Notes: generated by a model not told the origin, from the sequence alone. DNA of 64,000 nt from Streptacidiphilus albus JL83 (GCF_000744705.1 NZ_JQML01000001.1:1240001-1304000), one strand, 5' to 3'; numbered from the stretch's first letter, positions 28,765-36,816 are shown. Numbers and translations: made by a program.

Positions 28765-29238
28765 ATGCCCGAGCAGCGCCACGGCAGACGGATCATGATG
28801 ACCCCGGCGGAGCGCGACGCCTTCCTCGCGGAGCAGCGCACCTGCCGCGTCGCCACGGTCGCCGCCGACGGCCGCCCGCACGCCACCGCCCTCTGGTTCG
28901 TCTGGGACGGCTCGGCGCTGTGGCTCTACTCCGTCGCCCGCAGCCGACGCGGCGCCGAGCTGGCGGCCGACCCGCGCATCGCGGTGGTGGTCGACGCCGG
29001 CGAGTCCTACGGCGAGCTGCGCGGGGTGGAACTGACCGGCGAGGTGGAGCACGTCGGCGAGAGCCCCAGGACCGGACTGCCGCACGCCGAACTGGAGGCG
29101 CCGGAGAAGCTCTTCGCCGCCAAGTACGGCTTCGGTGCGAGCATGGTCCACGACGGCCGCCACGCCTGGCTCCGCCTCGCCCCGCGCACCTCCGCCAGCT
29201 GGGACTTCCGCAAGCTGGGCGGCGACTTCCAGCGTTGA
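28765..29238 (+). CDS. Pyridoxamine 5'-phosphate oxidase-like flavin/F420-binding protein
   Basis: 157-aa split-barrel protein of the PNPOx-like superfamily. The N-terminal AFLAEQRTCRVATVAADGRP followed by HATALWFVWDG and LWLYSVARSRRGAELAADP is the usual cofactor-binding core. The C-terminus reads LRLAPRTSASWDFRKLGGDF. In actinobacteria these small proteins bind FMN or F420 and reduce various substrates; true vitamin B6 biosynthesis is unlikely for this short form. ATG follows GGAGGCGGCAG. It may be co-transcribed with tesB 92 bp downstream. Confidence 0.82.
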   Translation: MPEQRHGRRIMMTPAERDAFLAEQRTCRVATVAADGRPHATALWFVWDGSALWLYSVARSRRGAELAADPRIAVVVDAGESYGELRGVELTGEVEHVGESPRTGLPHAELEAPEKLFAAKYGFGASMVHDGRHAWLRLAPRTSASWDFRKLGGDFQR

Positions 29239-29330
29239 CCTGGGAGAAGGAGCGCCGGCGTAACACAGGTCACAGCCGAAGCACGGGTTCCACCCGGGGT
29301 TACGCGCGGCCGGTCTGGGACGATGGCCGG

Positions 29331-30227
29331 ATGGCGGACCAGACCCGAGTGACCGAGCAGCCCACCAGCATCTCCGGCTTCGTGGATCTGCTGAGCCTCG
29401 AACAGATCGAGCTCAACCTCTTCCGGGGCTGGTGCCACGCCGGCGCGCCGCTGCGCGCCTTCGGCGGTCAGGTCGCCGCGCAGGCCCTGGTCGCGGCGGG
29501 CCGGACGGTCGACCCCGGACGCGCCGTGCACTCGCTGCACGGCTACTTCATGCGCCCCGGCGACCCGCGCCACCCGCTGGTGTACGAGGTCGAGCGACTG
29601 CGCGACGGCCGCTCCTACGCCACCCGCCGGGTCACCGCGATCCAGGGCGGCGAAGCCATGTTCACCCTCTCCGCCTCCTTCAAGGTGCCCGAGGACGGCC
29701 CCGACCGGCAGCGGGCGGTGCCGCCGCTGCCCGACCCGGACCAGCTGGACGACCCCTACGTGGCCTGGGCCGGCGGCGGAGCCGAGTCCTACTGGTCGAC
29801 CACCGGTCGGTACACCCTGGAGATGCGGATCGTCCCGCGCGGGGCGAGCGGGCTGCCGAAGCCGCAGGACGGGGTGGAGGAGCAGTTCGTCTGGCTGAAG
29901 TCGGCCTCGGCGCTGCCCGGCGACGACCCGCTGCTGCACGTCTGCGCGCTGGCCTACCTGTCCGACCTGACCCTGGCCTCGACCGCTGCGATGCACCTGC
30001 AGCCGCCGCGCGCCGAACGCAGGGGACCGGCCAGGATCAACCTGGCCTCGCTGGACCACGCGATGTGGTTCCACCGCCCGTTCCGCGCCGACGAGTGGCT
30101 GCTGTTCGCCCAGCGCAGCCCCACCTCGGCGGACGGGCGCGGGCTGGCCCAGGGCGAGTTCTACACCCGGGACGGGCTGCTGGTCGCCTCGGTGGTGCAG
30201 GAGGCGCTGGTCCGCGAGCGGCGGTAG
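29331..30227 (+). CDS. tesB: Acyl-CoA thioesterase II
   Basis: 298-aa double-hotdog thioesterase hydrolysing medium/long-chain acyl-CoA. The N-terminal hotdog begins with LLSLEQIELNLFRGWCHAGA and RAFGGQVAAQALVAAGRTV, with the LHGYFMRPGDP motif of TesB. The C-terminal hotdog carries the catalytic residues: Asp in ALAYLSDLTLAST, the following Asp-His segment ASLDHAMWFHRPF, and Gln in GLAQGEFYTRDGLLVASVVQ. The length matches TesB. ATG at 29331 fits the family start. It is followed by a TetR gene on the same strand after 160 bp. Confidence 0.92.
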   Translation: MADQTRVTEQPTSISGFVDLLSLEQIELNLFRGWCHAGAPLRAFGGQVAAQALVAAGRTVDPGRAVHSLHGYFMRPGDPRHPLVYEVERLRDGRSYATRRVTAIQGGEAMFTLSASFKVPEDGPDRQRAVPPLPDPDQLDDPYVAWAGGGAESYWSTTGRYTLEMRIVPRGASGLPKPQDGVEEQFVWLKSASALPGDDPLLHVCALAYLSDLTLASTAAMHLQPPRAERRGPARINLASLDHAMWFHRPFRADEWLLFAQRSPTSADGRGLAQGEFYTRDGLLVASVVQEALVRERR

Positions 30228-30387
30228 CCGCAGCAGGGCCGGTACCGGACCGGCCGCGGGCCGGTGGGAACACGGGCCAATGAGAACATCGTTCCAACGC
30301 GGCGGCGGTGCACATCACATCCACGGTGGTCAGTTGATCTGACCGCGCGTCATACACCTGCAACAGGGTTCCCGCTACAGTGGAGAG

Positions 30388-31005
30388 GTGTCCAAGGTAG
30401 ACCTGTCCCCACGGCCGGTCGAGGCTATGTCTCCCCGCCAGTTGGAACGCCGGAAGCACCTGATCAGGGCAGCGATCGAACTCGTCTCCGAGATCGGCGT
30501 CGAGCGCGTCCAGATGAAACAGGTGAGCGAGCGCTCCGGGGTCGCGCTCGGGACGACCTATCGCTACTTCTCCTCCAAGGACCACCTGCTGGCCTCCGCC
30601 GTCTCGGACTGGCGCGGTCAGCTGATGGCCGACATCGCCGCCGAGCTGCGCGGCTCCCCCACCCCGCCGGGCGCCTCCGACCGGGTCGTCCGCTTCGTCC
30701 ACCGGGGGATGCGGGCCTTCCAGCGCCAGCCGAACCTGGCCCACCTGCTGGTCTCGGTGACCGTGTCCACCGACCCCTTCGCCAGCGAGGCGGTCGAGGC
30801 GATGGCGAGCGCCGGTCGGGCCTCCCTGCTGGCCGTGATGCCCGACGTCCCGCCCGCCGCCGGCGCGGTCCTGCCGCTGCTCATCGACTCCGCCTGGACC
30901 AGCGAGCTCGTCGCCTGGGTCACCGGCCGCACCACCCTTGCGGACGCCTTCGTCCACCTCGACGAGATGATCCGCCTCCTGCTCGCCCCCTACGCGCCGG
31001 TGTGA
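30388..31005 (+). CDS. TetR family transcriptional regulator
   Basis: 205-aa regulator. The helix-turn-helix (residues ~20-70) reads LIRAAIELVSEIGVERVQMK then SERSGVALGTTYRYFSSKDH. The VQM and TYRYF..K.HLL pattern resembles the KstR-like branch of TetR proteins that control lipid or sterol catabolism. The ligand-binding half is unremarkable (VVRFVHRGMRAFQRQPNLAH). GTG at 30388 directly follows TGGAGAG; a second in-frame ATG at 30427 is possible. It lies downstream of tesB, so a role in acyl-CoA metabolism is plausible but inferred. Confidence 0.88.
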   Translation: MSKVDLSPRPVEAMSPRQLERRKHLIRAAIELVSEIGVERVQMKQVSERSGVALGTTYRYFSSKDHLLASAVSDWRGQLMADIAAELRGSPTPPGASDRVVRFVHRGMRAFQRQPNLAHLLVSVTVSTDPFASEAVEAMASAGRASLLAVMPDVPPAAGAVLPLLIDSAWTSELVAWVTGRTTLADAFVHLDEMIRLLLAPYAPV

Positions 31006-31086
31006 TGCCGAGCCGACGCGGCGGGACGCGCGGCGCAGGACTGAGCGGGCGGAGACCGGGCACAGGACTGTCAGGAGGTTGATGAC

Positions 31087-31260
31087 ATGGGTCCTGTACT
31101 TCTCGTCCTGCTGGTCGCCCTGCTCCTCGGCGGCCTGGGCTTCGCGATCCACATCCTGTGGTGGGTCGCGATCGTGGTGTTCGTGCTGTGGATTCTGGGC
31201 TTCTTCCGCAGTGGTGGTGGCCGTCCCGGTGGCCGGGGCGGCGGCTGGTACCGGTGGTGA
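31087..31260 (+). CDS. Small hydrophobic membrane protein (Lmo0937/DUF5670-like)
   Basis: 57-aa protein preceded by an excellent AGGAGG ribosome-binding site 8 bp before the ATG. It is almost entirely two short membrane helices (VLLVLLVALLLGGLGFAI, LWWVAIVVFVLWILGFF) and ends with a Gly/Arg-rich tail GGWYRW. This matches the tiny hydrophobic proteins common in Streptomyces. Function unknown; related proteins in other bacteria are stress-associated. Convergent with the LLM oxidoreductase gene. Confidence 0.8.
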   Translation: MGPVLLVLLVALLLGGLGFAIHILWWVAIVVFVLWILGFFRSGGGRPGGRGGGWYRW

Positions 31261-31275
31261 GCGCGCGGGCCGCCT

Positions 31276-32286
31276 TCAGCCGAGGCGGGGGACGATCTCG
31301 GCGCCGTAGGCGTCGATGACCCGTTCGACCGCGTCGTGCATCGCGTAGACGGCGAACTGGTCCACGCCCAACTCCCGTAGCTGCGCCAGCTTCTCCAGGT
31401 GCGCGGAGACCGGTCCGAGCAGGCAGAAGCGGTCCACGACGGCGTCGGGGACGAAGTCCGTGTCCGGGTTCCCGACCCGACCGTGGTGGCTGTAGTCGTA
31501 GCCGTGACGGGCCCCGATGTACGCGGTCAGCGCCTCGGGCACCTGGTCGGAGTGCTCGCCGTAGCGGGCGACCAGGTCGGCGACATGGTTGCCGACCATC
31601 CCGCCGAACCAGCGGCACTGCTCCCGGGCGTGGGCCAGTTCCTCCTCACTGCCGTCGGTGACGTACGCCGGTGCGGCGACGCAGACGGTGATCGCGTCGG
31701 GGTCGCGGCCGGCCCGTTCCGCCGCCGCGCGGACCGACTTCACCATCCACTCGGTGAGGTAGGGGTCGGCCAACTGGAGGATGAAGCCGTCCGCCTGACG
31801 GCCGACCAGCTCCAGCGCCTTCGGCCCGTAGGCTCCCATCCACACCGGCAGCGCGCCGTCGCGGACCCAGGGCATCCGCATCACCGTGCCGTCGATCTCG
31901 GCCTCCCGGCCCTCGGCCAGCTCCTTGATCGCGTGGATGGCCTCGCCGAGCCGGGCCAGCGTGGCCGGTCGGCGCCCGGCGACCCGCATCGCCGAGTCGC
32001 CCCGGCCGATGCCGCAGACGGTGCGGTTGCCGTACATGTCGTTGAGGGTGGCGAAGACCGACGCGGTCACCTCCCAGCTGCGGGTGCAGGGGTTGGTCAC
32101 CATCGGACCGACCGTCAGCCGCTCGGTCTCGGCCAGGATCCGGCTGTGGATGACGAACGGCTCCTGCCACAGCACGACCGAGTCGAAGGTCCAGCCGTGG
32201 CTGAAGCCGGCCGCCTCGGCGCGCTTCATCCGGTCGACGAGCAGCCGGGCGGGCGGGTCCGTCTGCAGCACGAGGCCGAAGTCCAT
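31276..32286 (-). CDS. LLM-class (probably F420-dependent) oxidoreductase of a hydantoinase-linked subfamily
   Basis: 336-aa luciferase-like TIM-barrel oxidoreductase. Landmarks: MDFGLVLQTDPPARLLVDRM at the start, LTVGPMVTNPCTRSWEVTAS, FATLNDMYGNRTVCGIGRGD, PVWMGAYGPKALELVGRQAD and GRDPDAITVCVAAPAYV. This subfamily typically sits next to dihydropyrimidinase in actinobacteria, as here: it lies 40 bp downstream of hydA on the same strand. LLM proteins use FMN or F420; F420 is inferred from the actinobacterial context. A role in the reductive step of pyrimidine breakdown, or on a related ring compound, is a hypothesis. ATG follows GGAGG. Confidence 0.87.
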   Translation of the reverse strand: MDFGLVLQTDPPARLLVDRMKRAEAAGFSHGWTFDSVVLWQEPFVIHSRILAETERLTVGPMVTNPCTRSWEVTASVFATLNDMYGNRTVCGIGRGDSAMRVAGRRPATLARLGEAIHAIKELAEGREAEIDGTVMRMPWVRDGALPVWMGAYGPKALELVGRQADGFILQLADPYLTEWMVKSVRAAAERAGRDPDAITVCVAAPAYVTDGSEEELAHAREQCRWFGGMVGNHVADLVARYGEHSDQVPEALTAYIGARHGYDYSHHGRVGNPDTDFVPDAVVDRFCLLGPVSAHLEKLAQLRELGVDQFAVYAMHDAVERVIDAYGAEIVPRLG

Positions 32287-32326
32287 GGTGCCTCCATTCC
32301 GGGGCTGAGCTGGGGTGACCGGACCG

Positions 32327-33727
32327 TCAGACGAGGTACTGGCTGGTGCCGCGCGGCAGGTACGCGCCATGGCCGGCCCGGCCCCGGTACTCGCCGTCCT
32401 CGATGACCACACTGCCGCGCGAGAGCACGGTCCTGGCCCGGCCGGCGACATGGCGGCCCTCGTAGGCCGAGTAGTCGACGTTCATGTGGTGGGTACTGGC
32501 TGACAAGGGATAACCGGCGTGCGGGTCGAAGACGACCACGTCGGCGTCGGCGCCCGGGGTGATGGTGCCCTTGCGCGGGTAGAGGCCGAACATCCGGGCC
32601 GGGGTGGCGCAGGCCAGCTCGATCCAGCGGCGCCGGGAGATCCGGCCGTCCACGACCGCCTGGTGCAGCAGGTCCATCCGGTTCTCCACGCCCGGGAGCC
32701 CGTTCGGGATCTTCGAGAAGTCGCCCCGGCCCAGCTCCTTCTGCCCGGTGAAGCAGAACGGGCAGTGGTCGGTGGAGACCACCGAGAGGTCGTTGGTGCG
32801 CAGCGCCCGCCAGAGCGCGTCCTGGTGCTCGCGCGGTCGCAGCGGAGTGCTGCAGACGTACTTGGCGCCCTCGAAGCCGGGCTCGGCGAGGTTGTCGGTG
32901 GAGAGGTAGAGGTACTGCGGACAAGTCTCGCCGAAGACGTTGAGCCCGAGGTCGCGCGCGGCGGCGATCTCGGCGACGGCTTGCTCGGCCGAGACGTGGA
33001 CGACGTAGAGCGGGGCGCCGGCCACCCGGGCCAGCTGGATGGCGCGGTGGGTGGCCTCGGCCTCCAGCAGTTCGCGCCGGACCTCGCCGTGGTAGCGCGG
33101 GTCGGTCCGGTCGGCCGCCAGCGCCTGTTCGACCAGGACGTCGATGGCGATGCCGTTCTCGGCGTGCACCATGATCAGTCCGCCGTTGTCGGCGGAGCGC
33201 TGCATGGCGCGCAGGATGCGCCCGTCGTCGCTGTAGAAGACGCCGGGGTAGGCCATGAACAGCTTGAAGGAGGTGACCCCCTCCTCCACCAGCAGGTCCA
33301 TCTCGTTCAGCACGTCGGGGGTGACGTCGGAGACGATCATGTGGAAGCCGTAGTCGATGGCGCAGTTGCCCTCGGCCTTGGTGTGCCAGGCGTCCAGGCC
33401 GTCGCGCAGCGAGCCGCCGACCGACTGGACCGCGAAGTCCACGATGGTGGTCGTCCCGCCCCAGGCGGCGGCGCGGGTACCGGTCTCGAAGGTGTCGGAC
33501 GCGCTGGTGCCGCCGAAGGGCAGCTCCATGTGGGTGTGCACGTCGACCCCGCCGGGGACGACGTAGCAGTCGGTGGCGTCGATGGTCCGGTCGGCGGTCC
33601 ACCCGGACGCCACGTCACTTCCGGTGCCGGCGAGCGCGACCACGCGCTCCCCCTCGATCAGGACGTCGGCGTGGACCTCCTCGGCGGCCGTGACGACCAG
33701 CCCACCGGTAATCAGGGTGCGTGTCAT
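32327..33727 (-). CDS. hydA: Dihydropyrimidinase/D-hydantoinase
   Basis: 466-aa cyclic amidohydrolase opening dihydrouracil/dihydrothymine or hydantoins. Metal ligands are complete: GGVDVHTHMELPFGG (two His), the carboxylated Lys in EEGVTSFKLFMAYPG, His in LIMVHAEN and YVVHVSAEQA, and the catalytic Asp in VVSTDHCPFCF. The family marker SKIPNGLPGVENRMDLL is present. ATG at 33727 is chosen (GGGAG seven bases upstream; MTRTLITGGLVVTAAEEV is the normal start). It forms an operon with the LLM gene. The aminotransferase and nitrilase that would complete the pathway lie 9 kb away on the same strand. Confidence 0.94.
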   Translation of the reverse strand: MTRTLITGGLVVTAAEEVHADVLIEGERVVALAGTGSDVASGWTADRTIDATDCYVVPGGVDVHTHMELPFGGTSASDTFETGTRAAAWGGTTTIVDFAVQSVGGSLRDGLDAWHTKAEGNCAIDYGFHMIVSDVTPDVLNEMDLLVEEGVTSFKLFMAYPGVFYSDDGRILRAMQRSADNGGLIMVHAENGIAIDVLVEQALAADRTDPRYHGEVRRELLEAEATHRAIQLARVAGAPLYVVHVSAEQAVAEIAAARDLGLNVFGETCPQYLYLSTDNLAEPGFEGAKYVCSTPLRPREHQDALWRALRTNDLSVVSTDHCPFCFTGQKELGRGDFSKIPNGLPGVENRMDLLHQAVVDGRISRRRWIELACATPARMFGLYPRKGTITPGADADVVVFDPHAGYPLSASTHHMNVDYSAYEGRHVAGRARTVLSRGSVVIEDGEYRGRAGHGAYLPRGTSQYLV

Positions 33728-33827
33728 GCGCTGTCTCCCGTCGCACTGACTCATGAGGCCATGAGCGACAGCGTAGGCCCGACCAATGCGTCACGACAGG
33801 GACGACGCGGACGAAAATGCCCCCTTC

Positions 33828-33839
33828 GGGTGATCACCC
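33828..33839. promoter_or_regulatory. Perfect 12-bp palindrome upstream of hydA
   Basis: GGGTGATCACCC, about 100 bp before the hydA start, in the gap between hydA and the end of the methyltransferase gene. The position fits an operator of the hydA operon. No cognate regulator is identified. Confidence 0.35.
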
Positions 33840-33884
33840 CAAAGAGGCCCTTTTCGGCGCGCAGCCCGCCACGCGGTCCCCGCC

Positions 33885-35093
33885 TCAGCCCTCGCCCTCG
33901 ACCGACGTGTTGAACGACGGGACCGCGTTGGTCGGGTCCGCAAACCATGGTCGTTGCGCGCCCGAGGGGGTGACCGTGAGTCCGAACCGGTCCACCGGGG
34001 GACGGCCCTGGTCGGCCCACCACCGCAGCGAGCGCTCCACCTCGTCCCACAGCCTGCGCGGTCCGTGCTGGTACACCGTGGCCGCCGGTTCGCCCCGGCG
34101 GAACTCGACCGCCGCCCAGGACGGCGGACCGTCCAGCGAGAAGAACCATGCGTTCACCCCGGCCTCGGTGGCGTTGAGCACGTGTGCGACCCCCGGCACG
34201 CACATGCCGACGACCAGGCGGGCCGGGTGGAACTGCTGCTGCCCGCCGAGGTCGTCCGGACCGAGGCCCGTCCAGCTCTGCTCGGCATCGCCGGGGTAGT
34301 GCGTGACGTGGTTGCCGAAGCGGCCCCAGTCCAACCGCTGGTCCCGGAGCTTCATGAACGCGACCGGCCTCAGGAACGGCCCGGATGCGCTCCCGTCCGC
34401 ACGCACGGTGAGCTTCACCAGGGCATCGTCATTGGCGTAGTGCGTCCCCCACGGCGCGAGGACGACGCCGCCCGACCGAGTCTGCCGAAGCCACTCTGCG
34501 GGAATCTGCCGCACCCCCGCAGTGACGATCACCCGGTCGTAGGGAGCAGCCGCGACGTACCCGTCCGCGCCGTCTCCCCGGACCACCTGCGGGCGGAGCC
34601 CGTGAGCCGACAGCGCTGTCCGGGCCGCCACGCACACCACCGGGTCCACCTCGACCGTGACGACGTTTCCGCCGCCGAGGCGGCGTGTCAGCAGCCCGGC
34701 GTTCCACCCGGTCCCGGTACCGACTTCGAGCACGTTCATGCCCTCGGTCACGTCCAGGTCGCGCAGCATCTCAACCACCACGCTGGGCATGGACGCTGAG
34801 CTTGTCGGCACCGCCCCGGGCTGGGTACCCAGGTGCTTCCCGTCATCCCATTGGGTGACGATGGGCACGTTGGCGTGCGCCTGTGCCTCCCACTCGTCCG
34901 GGTCCTCGTACCGGTTGACGGCGGTGTTCGTGCCGGTGGTCATGGAGTGCGACCAGAACAGGCTCGGCAGGAACCAGGCACGCGGTACCGCCCGGAAGCT
35001 CTCGGCCCAATCGGGCGTCATGGAGCCAACGTTGAGAAGGAACCGCGCCAGCTCGTCGCTGGCGCGGGCCCCCTGCTCCGGTTCGGTGCTCAT
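33885..35093 (-). CDS. PIMT-like (protein L-isoaspartate O-methyltransferase family) peptide methyltransferase
   Basis: 402-aa protein. Residues ~20-75 contain a PIMT-type opening (MTPDWAESFRAVPRAWFLPS). Residues ~95-260 are the PIMT/Rossmann core: QPGAVPTSSASMPSVVVEML (substrate loop), MNVLEVGTGTGWNAGLLTRR (SAM motif I), NVVTVEVDPVVC, YDRVIVTAGVRQIPAEWLRQ and GGVVLAPWGTHY. A ~140-aa C-terminal extension (TGLGPDDLGGQQQFHPARL, WADQGRPPVDRFGLTV) is absent from housekeeping PIMT but typical of PIMT homologues in RiPP clusters. Its ATG overlaps the stop of the 44-aa peptide gene (ATGA), and its ribosome-binding site AAAGGA lies inside that gene, so translation is coupled. Probably methylates peptide Asp carboxylates. 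Confidence 0.85.
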   Translation of the reverse strand: MSTEPEQGARASDELARFLLNVGSMTPDWAESFRAVPRAWFLPSLFWSHSMTTGTNTAVNRYEDPDEWEAQAHANVPIVTQWDDGKHLGTQPGAVPTSSASMPSVVVEMLRDLDVTEGMNVLEVGTGTGWNAGLLTRRLGGGNVVTVEVDPVVCVAARTALSAHGLRPQVVRGDGADGYVAAAPYDRVIVTAGVRQIPAEWLRQTRSGGVVLAPWGTHYANDDALVKLTVRADGSASGPFLRPVAFMKLRDQRLDWGRFGNHVTHYPGDAEQSWTGLGPDDLGGQQQFHPARLVVGMCVPGVAHVLNATEAGVNAWFFSLDGPPSWAAVEFRRGEPAATVYQHGPRRLWDEVERSLRWWADQGRPPVDRFGLTVTPSGAQRPWFADPTNAVPSFNTSVEGEG

Positions 35094-35224
35094 TCCTTTC
35101 GGTGGCCCCCGTCCCCGGGCGGCGAGCCGCCGTCCGGCGGCGGCGGGGGCGGCGGTTCCCACGGCTGACCGGGGAGCCCGTCACCCCCCTCGTCGACGGG
35201 CCGGAGGATCGGAGTCACTGCCAT
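35090..35224 (-). CDS. 44-aa Asp-Gly/Pro-rich peptide, candidate RiPP precursor
   Basis: A small gene with a strong ribosome-binding site (GGGAGG) before its ATG. The peptide reads MAVTPILRPVDEGGDGLPG, then QPWEPPPPPPPDGGSPP, and ends GDGGHRKE. It carries three Asp-Gly pairs (GDG, PDGG, GDGG), the hot spots for aspartimide and isoaspartate formation, and seven consecutive prolines. Its stop codon is fused to the start of the PIMT-like methyltransferase. Size, coupling and Asp-Gly content suggest it is the substrate of that enzyme. It has no Cys, so lanthionine chemistry is excluded. Composition alone cannot prove it is expressed. Confidence 0.6.
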   Translation of the reverse strand: MAVTPILRPVDEGGDGLPGQPWEPPPPPPPDGGSPPGDGGHRKE

Positions 35225-35345
35225 GTGCTGGCCTCCCTGTGTTGGGTCATGCGCGGCCCACCGGGCGGATGTCCGACGGGGGTGATGCCCTGCCCCGGAA
35301 GGGACGGGAGCCTTTGGGACGGCGGGACGCAGTGGATCGCGCCCC

Positions 35346-35534
35346 TCATGACGCCTCAAGCGCGCGGCGGGCAGCACTTGCCTCGTTCTCGGGCGCGGGA
35401 ACACAGTTGGGGCATGAACAGGGGGGCATGGCCTGCGACTCGGATGTGTTCACGAAGGCGGTGGGCTCATAGTCCACGACCCGAAGCTCCCGCTCGACAC
35501 CCGTATCCCGGTTCACCACGTACACGCGAAGCAT
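35346..35534 (-). CDS. Small CxCxxC protein upstream of the peptide/methyltransferase pair
   Basis: 62-aa protein. The first half forms beta-strand-like sequence (MLRVYVVNRDTGVERELRVV, DYEPTAFVNTSES). The second has PPCSCPNCVP, a CxCPxC motif that could bind zinc, and ends in an Ala/Arg helix. Codon use is more relaxed than in neighbouring genes, like the rest of this small module. It lies 121 bp upstream of the peptide gene on the same strand, and is divergent from the XRE-TPR regulator. In-frame GTG codons slightly upstream (VADVLMLRV) are alternative starts. Function unknown; a second peptide substrate or a metal-binding accessory protein is possible. Confidence 0.5.
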   Translation of the reverse strand: MLRVYVVNRDTGVERELRVVDYEPTAFVNTSESQAMPPCSCPNCVPAPENEASAARRALEAS

Positions 35535-35670
35535 CAACACATCTGCCACCGCCCTGTGGCCCGTCCGCCCAGCAATGGTCCGATCGCCAACCCACCGAAC
35601 ACGTCCGTCACGCTCCCTTGCCCACGGCTGACCGTCACCCTTCTGGTTTACCGGCAGAGACCTGACCACG

Positions 35671-35690
35671 TAGGGGCACGCATAGGGGCA
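35671..35690. promoter_or_regulatory. Direct repeat before the XRE-TPR gene
   Basis: TAGGGGCA occurs at 35671-35678 and 35683-35690, 12 bp apart, 10 bp before the ATG of the XRE-TPR gene in the divergent region. Helically phased repeats like these can be sites of an autoregulating helix-turn-helix protein; the assignment is tentative. Confidence 0.35.
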
Positions 35691-35700
35691 TCCTGGTCCT

Positions 35701-36816
35701 ATGGACGTCGGGCTCTTGATCCGTGATCTCCGAAAGCAACACAGTTGGTCCCAGGGCCGATTGGCTGATGAGCTGAACGCGGCCAATGGTTACAGGACCA
35801 ACGTCACCCGCGAAGAGGTGAGCCGGTGGGAGCGGGGCAAGGTCACGCCCGGCCCATGGTGGCTCACCCGGTTGGCCACGGTCCTACAGGTGCCACTAGC
35901 CATACTGGAGAACCCCGCCATGTACCGACGTCAGTTCCTGACCACCGTCGCCGCAACGACGATTGCCCCGGTCGTCGGCAATGACCTGTTGTCGCACGGG
36001 TTCGCTTCCGCGCTCAAGGGCAAGCCCAGCGGGGACGCCTGGCAGAACACCCTTGAAACGTATGGCCGTGACTACATGTCGGCCGGTGCGGCCGAGCTCC
36101 AGCAGCGGCTCGCCGGCGATCTCGTCGTGTTGCAGCAGCAGTTGGACACCCCGGAGATGTGGCAGGTGGCCGCGCGCATGGCCACGCTGTACGCCAAGAC
36201 CTACCCCGGTTCCGACGGCACCAAGGCCGTGGACTGGTACCGGCTCGCGGCCGAAGCGGCGGACCGTTCCGGGGACACGCAGACCCGCGTCTGGGTCCGG
36301 GGCCGCGCTGCCATCGCCCTCGGGTACGAGGGGGCCGCGCTCCCCGTGGCAGGACGCTTCGCGGACGCTGCCCTTGCCCTGTCCGACAAGCCGTCACTTG
36401 GCAGGCTCAACGCCGTCATGGGCAAGGCCCACGCTGCGGTGAACCAGGGCGACCGGGCCACCGCCCGCGCACTGCTGGACGAGGGGCAGCGGGTGTTCGA
36501 CGTGGCCGCGTCCGGCGACCGGGAGGAGTCGGACTACGCCGTGCCGGAGTGGCGTATGAACGTCTTCGTCTCCCTCCTTGCGGCACGACTCGGCGACGAG
36601 CAGCGGGCGGTGAAGGCCCAGGACCGGGCCGCGGCGCTGCTCCCCGCCAGCCTGCCCCGCTTTCGCACGCACCTCGAAATGCACCGAGGGCTGATGCTGG
36701 CGCGAGCCGGGGACAGGGCCGGCGGGGCCGCCTACGCGCAGAGCGCACTGGACCGGTTGCCGCCGGAGAAGCACTCACTGACGCTCCGCATGCTGATGGA
36801 CGAGATCCGAGCCTGA
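35701..36816 (+). CDS. XRE-type helix-turn-helix regulator with TPR-like C-terminal domain
   Basis: 371-aa regulator. Residues ~4-70 are a Cro/CI-type helix-turn-helix (GLLIRDLRKQHSWSQGRLAD, TREEVSRWERGKVTPGPWW). A short YRRQFLTTVAATTIAPVVG segment follows, resembling a twin-Arg motif but internal, as is usual for this Streptomyces family. Residues ~115-371 are helical TPR-like repeats (WQVAARMATLYAKTYPGSDG, WYRLAAEAADRSGDTQTRVW, AAVNQGDRATARALLDEGQ) that commonly bind a peptide or protein signal. It is divergent from the CxCxxC protein/peptide/methyltransferase genes and is probably their regulator, which would be consistent with peptide sensing. Confidence 0.82.
   Translation: MDVGLLIRDLRKQHSWSQGRLADELNAANGYRTNVTREEVSRWERGKVTPGPWWLTRLATVLQVPLAILENPAMYRRQFLTTVAATTIAPVVGNDLLSHGFASALKGKPSGDAWQNTLETYGRDYMSAGAAELQQRLAGDLVVLQQQLDTPEMWQVAARMATLYAKTYPGSDGTKAVDWYRLAAEAADRSGDTQTRVWVRGRAAIALGYEGAALPVAGRFADAALALSDKPSLGRLNAVMGKAHAAVNQGDRATARALLDEGQRVFDVAASGDREESDYAVPEWRMNVFVSLLAARLGDEQRAVKAQDRAAALLPASLPRFRTHLEMHRGLMLARAGDRAGGAAYAQSALDRLPPEKHSLTLRMLMDEIRA

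Noticed and set aside
26265-28886. 873-codon minus-strand frame covering the decarboxylase and oxidase remnant
   Set aside because: Shadow of the decarboxylase for most of its length; in the oxidase region it is the wrong frame.
35090-35224. Lanthipeptide (FxLD-type) precursor
   Set aside because: The peptide has no Cys and no FxLD motif, and no lanthionine synthetase or dehydratase gene is nearby; an aspartimide-type substrate fits better.
35921-35980. Twin-arginine signal peptide in the XRE-TPR protein
   Set aside because: YRRQFLTTVAATT looks Tat-like but is internal, after the DNA-binding domain, and is a usual feature of this regulator family.
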